A stretch of DNA of 7,692 nt from an uncultured Dysosmobacter sp. (lineage in GTDB: Bacteria > Bacillota > Clostridia > Oscillospirales > Oscillospiraceae), in assembly GCA_934597465.1 (NCBI GenBank), contig CAKTSC010000057.1:1-7692 (forward strand), in the 5' to 3' direction. Positions within the stretch are counted from its first letter, which is position 1. Every line of letters starts with the position of its first letter. The notes beneath the pieces are model-generated. The model worked only from the letters and a program-made list of their open reading frames with translations. It did not search any database and had not been told where the DNA came from. A program made the position numbers and the translations under genes. Shown here piece by piece: positions 6,088-7,692 of this stretch.

Positions 6088-7692
6088 ATGAAAAACGCGA
6101 AACGTACTCTTGCATTGCTGCTCGCGCTTGTCATGAGCCTCAGCCTGCTGGCAGGCTGCGGGAATCAGGGCAATACCAGCGGCGGCGCCACTACCGACGA
6201 GACCCCTCTGGTCGTCGGTTACAGCCCCTTCTCCAGCAAGTTCTCTCCCTTCTTCTCTGAGACCGCTTACGATCAGGACGTCTATGCCATGACCCAGCTG
6301 GGCCTGCTGACCTCTGACCGTACCGGCGCCATCATCTACAAGGGCATCGAGGGCGAGACCGTCAACTACAACGGCACCGACTATACCTACTATGGCCCCG
6401 CCGACCTGGAGGTCGTCGAGAACGCCGACGGCACCGTGGACTACAACTTCACCCTGCGGGAGGATCTGAAGTTCTCCGACGGCGAGCCCCTGACCGTGGA
6501 TGACGTCATCTTCTCCATGTACGTCCTCTGCGACCCCACCTATGAGGGCAACAGCACCCTGTACGCTCAGCCCATCGTTGGTATGGCGGAGTATCGTGCC
6601 GGCATGACCACCCTGTCCAAGGCTCTGGCTGCCGCCGGCCGCGACAACACCGACTTCACCAACTGGACCGAGGAGCAGCAGACCAAGTTCTGGGATAACT
6701 TCGACAAGGGCCTCGTTCCCTTCGCCCAGGAGATCTGCGATTACGTCGTGTCCGCCGGCGCTGCCGCTGAGACCGATTCCGTCGCCGCAAAGGCATCCCA
6801 GTGGGGCTTCACTCTGGCGGACGACGCCACCGTCGAGGACTTCGCCATGGCCATCGGCGAGCAGTACGGCTGGATCTTCTCCGCCATGGAGGGTGAGACC
6901 GCCGGTTCCGCTCTGGCCGACCTGATGGACGCCGACGTCTACAACGACTATCCCGTCATGGGCGTCAAGACCGGCGAGTCTGCCGCCAACATCTCCGGCA
7001 TCAAGAAGATCGACGATTATCACATGACCGTCACCATGAGCAAGATCGATGCCGTGGCCATCTATCAGCTGGGCATCTCCATCGCTCCCCTGCACTACTA
7101 TGGCGACAAGGCCCTGTTTGACTACGACAACAACAGCTTCGGCTTCCCCAAGGGCGACCTGAGCTCTGTCCGCGCCAAGACCACCCAGCCCATGGGCGCC
7201 GGCCCCTACAAGTTCATCAAGTTCGAGAACGGCACCGTGAACTTCGAGGCCAACGAGAACTACTTCCAGGGCGCTCCCAAGACCAAGTACGTCAACTTCC
7301 TGGAGTGCATCTCCGATGACGACAAGCTGAACGGCGTCACTACCGGCACCATCGACATCACCGACCCCTCCATGAGCTCTGATACCGCCGACGCCATCGC
7401 TACCGCCAACAGCAACGGCGAGCTCACCGGCGACAAGGTCACCACCGACCTCGTCAACAACCTGGGCTACGGCTACATCGGCATGAACTCCGTGGTCATG
7501 AGCGTGGGCGGCGAGCCCTCCTCCCAGGCTTCCAAGGATCTGCGCAAGGCCTTCGGCACCATCCTCTCCGTCTATCGTGACGTGGCCATCGACTCCTACT
7601 ACGGCGAGCGTGCCTCCGTCATCAACTATCCCATCTCCGACACCTCCTGGGCCGCTCCCCGTCCCTCTGACGACGGCTACAAGGTGGCCTTC
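6088..7692 (+). CDS. Oligopeptide-type ABC transporter substrate-binding lipoprotein (3' end outside window)
   Basis: The open frame of 535 codons runs off the right edge without a stop. The protein is an extracellular, membrane-anchored solute-binding protein of family 5 (OppA/DppA type), which captures peptides or related solutes for an ABC importer. Residues 1-23 form a lipoprotein signal peptide (MKNAKRTLALLLALVMSLSL, then LAG) with lipobox L-A-G-C24. Cys24 would carry the lipid, followed by a Gly/Ser/Thr linker. Family landmarks are FTLREDLKFSDGEPLTVDDVIFS (residues ~121-143), GIKKIDDYHMTVTM (~304-317), QPMGAGPYKFIKFENG (~367-382) and NENYFQGAPKTKYVNF (~389-404). Residues about 168-300 look like an inserted segment between the first landmark and the next. 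Codons ending in C still prevail, but T-ending codons are commoner than in the upstream genes, which may reflect high expression. Permease and ATPase genes would be expected downstream. The exact ligand cannot be deduced. Confidence 0.92.
   Translation, partial: MKNAKRTLALLLALVMSLSLLAGCGNQGNTSGGATTDETPLVVGYSPFSSKFSPFFSETAYDQDVYAMTQLGLLTSDRTGAIIYKGIEGETVNYNGTDYTYYGPADLEVVENADGTVDYNFTLREDLKFSDGEPLTVDDVIFSMYVLCDPTYEGNSTLYAQPIVGMAEYRAGMTTLSKALAAAGRDNTDFTNWTEEQQTKFWDNFDKGLVPFAQEICDYVVSAGAAAETDSVAAKASQWGFTLADDATVEDFAMAIGEQYGWIFSAMEGETAGSALADLMDADVYNDYPVMGVKTGESAANISGIKKIDDYHMTVTMSKIDAVAIYQLGISIAPLHYYGDKALFDYDNNSFGFPKGDLSSVRAKTTQPMGAGPYKFIKFENGTVNFEANENYFQGAPKTKYVNFLECISDDDKLNGVTTGTIDITDPSMSSDTADAIATANSNGELTGDKVTTDLVNNLGYGYIGMNSVVMSVGGEPSSQASKDLRKAFGTILSVYRDVAIDSYYGERASVINYPISDTSWAAPRPSDDGYKVAF

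Noticed and set aside
3666..6134. 822-codon open frame on the minus strand, antisense to the oligoendopeptidase and membrane protein genes
   Set aside because: Its translation is Gly/Leu/Val/Ala/His-rich low complexity with no motif. It mirrors GC-biased third positions of the real genes, which have HEAGH and transmembrane segments. It also spans two genes and their gap, with no RBS.
6073..7095. 340-codon minus-strand open frame opposite the ABC lipoprotein gene
   Set aside because: The plus strand has a perfect RBS, a lipobox and family 5 binding-protein motifs. The minus-strand product is a Gly/Val/His-rich shadow.

Overview
The window is GC-rich and densely coded. It reads like the chromosome of a high-GC member of the Clostridia, most likely Oscillospiraceae/Flavonifractor-like. 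This inference rests on strong AGGAGG-type ribosome binding sites, Gram-positive-style lipoprotein and promoter signals, and protein families typical of gut Clostridia. I see no phage genes, transposase, rRNA, tRNA or CRISPR array. Most of it looks like ordinary chromosome rather than an accessory island.

Layout. (1) Positions 3-1253 (+) hold the end of a rightward operon: the C-terminal part of an unrecognised protein, an Ogt-type O6-alkylguanine-DNA alkyltransferase, and a very short (107 aa) family-I-like inorganic pyrophosphatase. Each gene overlaps the next, and the run ends at a strong intrinsic terminator (about 1256-1284). (2) Positions 1375-2223 (+) hold a single gene for a 282-aa protein with two DUF11-like repeats and no visible signal peptide. 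A GC-rich hairpin (2235-2266) follows it and probably serves both convergent genes. (3) Positions 2283-3323 (-) hold an M42-family aminopeptidase-like metallopeptidase with all metal ligands visible. (4) Positions 3324-3722 are a divergent intergenic region. It has a perfect -10 for the leftward gene, a reasonable promoter for the rightward gene, and a palindrome between them. (5) Positions 3723-5984 (+) hold an M3-family oligoendopeptidase, then, after a 3-nt gap, a small four-helix membrane protein of unknown function. (6) From 6088 to the right edge runs a lipoprotein substrate-binding protein of an oligopeptide-type ABC transporter, still open at the end of the window; the permease and ATPase genes would be expected beyond it.

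How the parts fit. Regions 3 to 6 share a peptide-use theme: a peptide-binding lipoprotein at the membrane, a cytoplasmic oligoendopeptidase that cuts imported peptides, and a cytoplasmic M42 aminopeptidase that trims products. Region 1 is housekeeping (DNA alkylation repair and pyrophosphate hydrolysis). I found no clear sign of a wholly new system. The items most worth a second look are the minimal pyrophosphatase, the leaderless DUF11 protein, the membrane protein coupled to the oligoendopeptidase, and the extra segment inside the substrate-binding protein.
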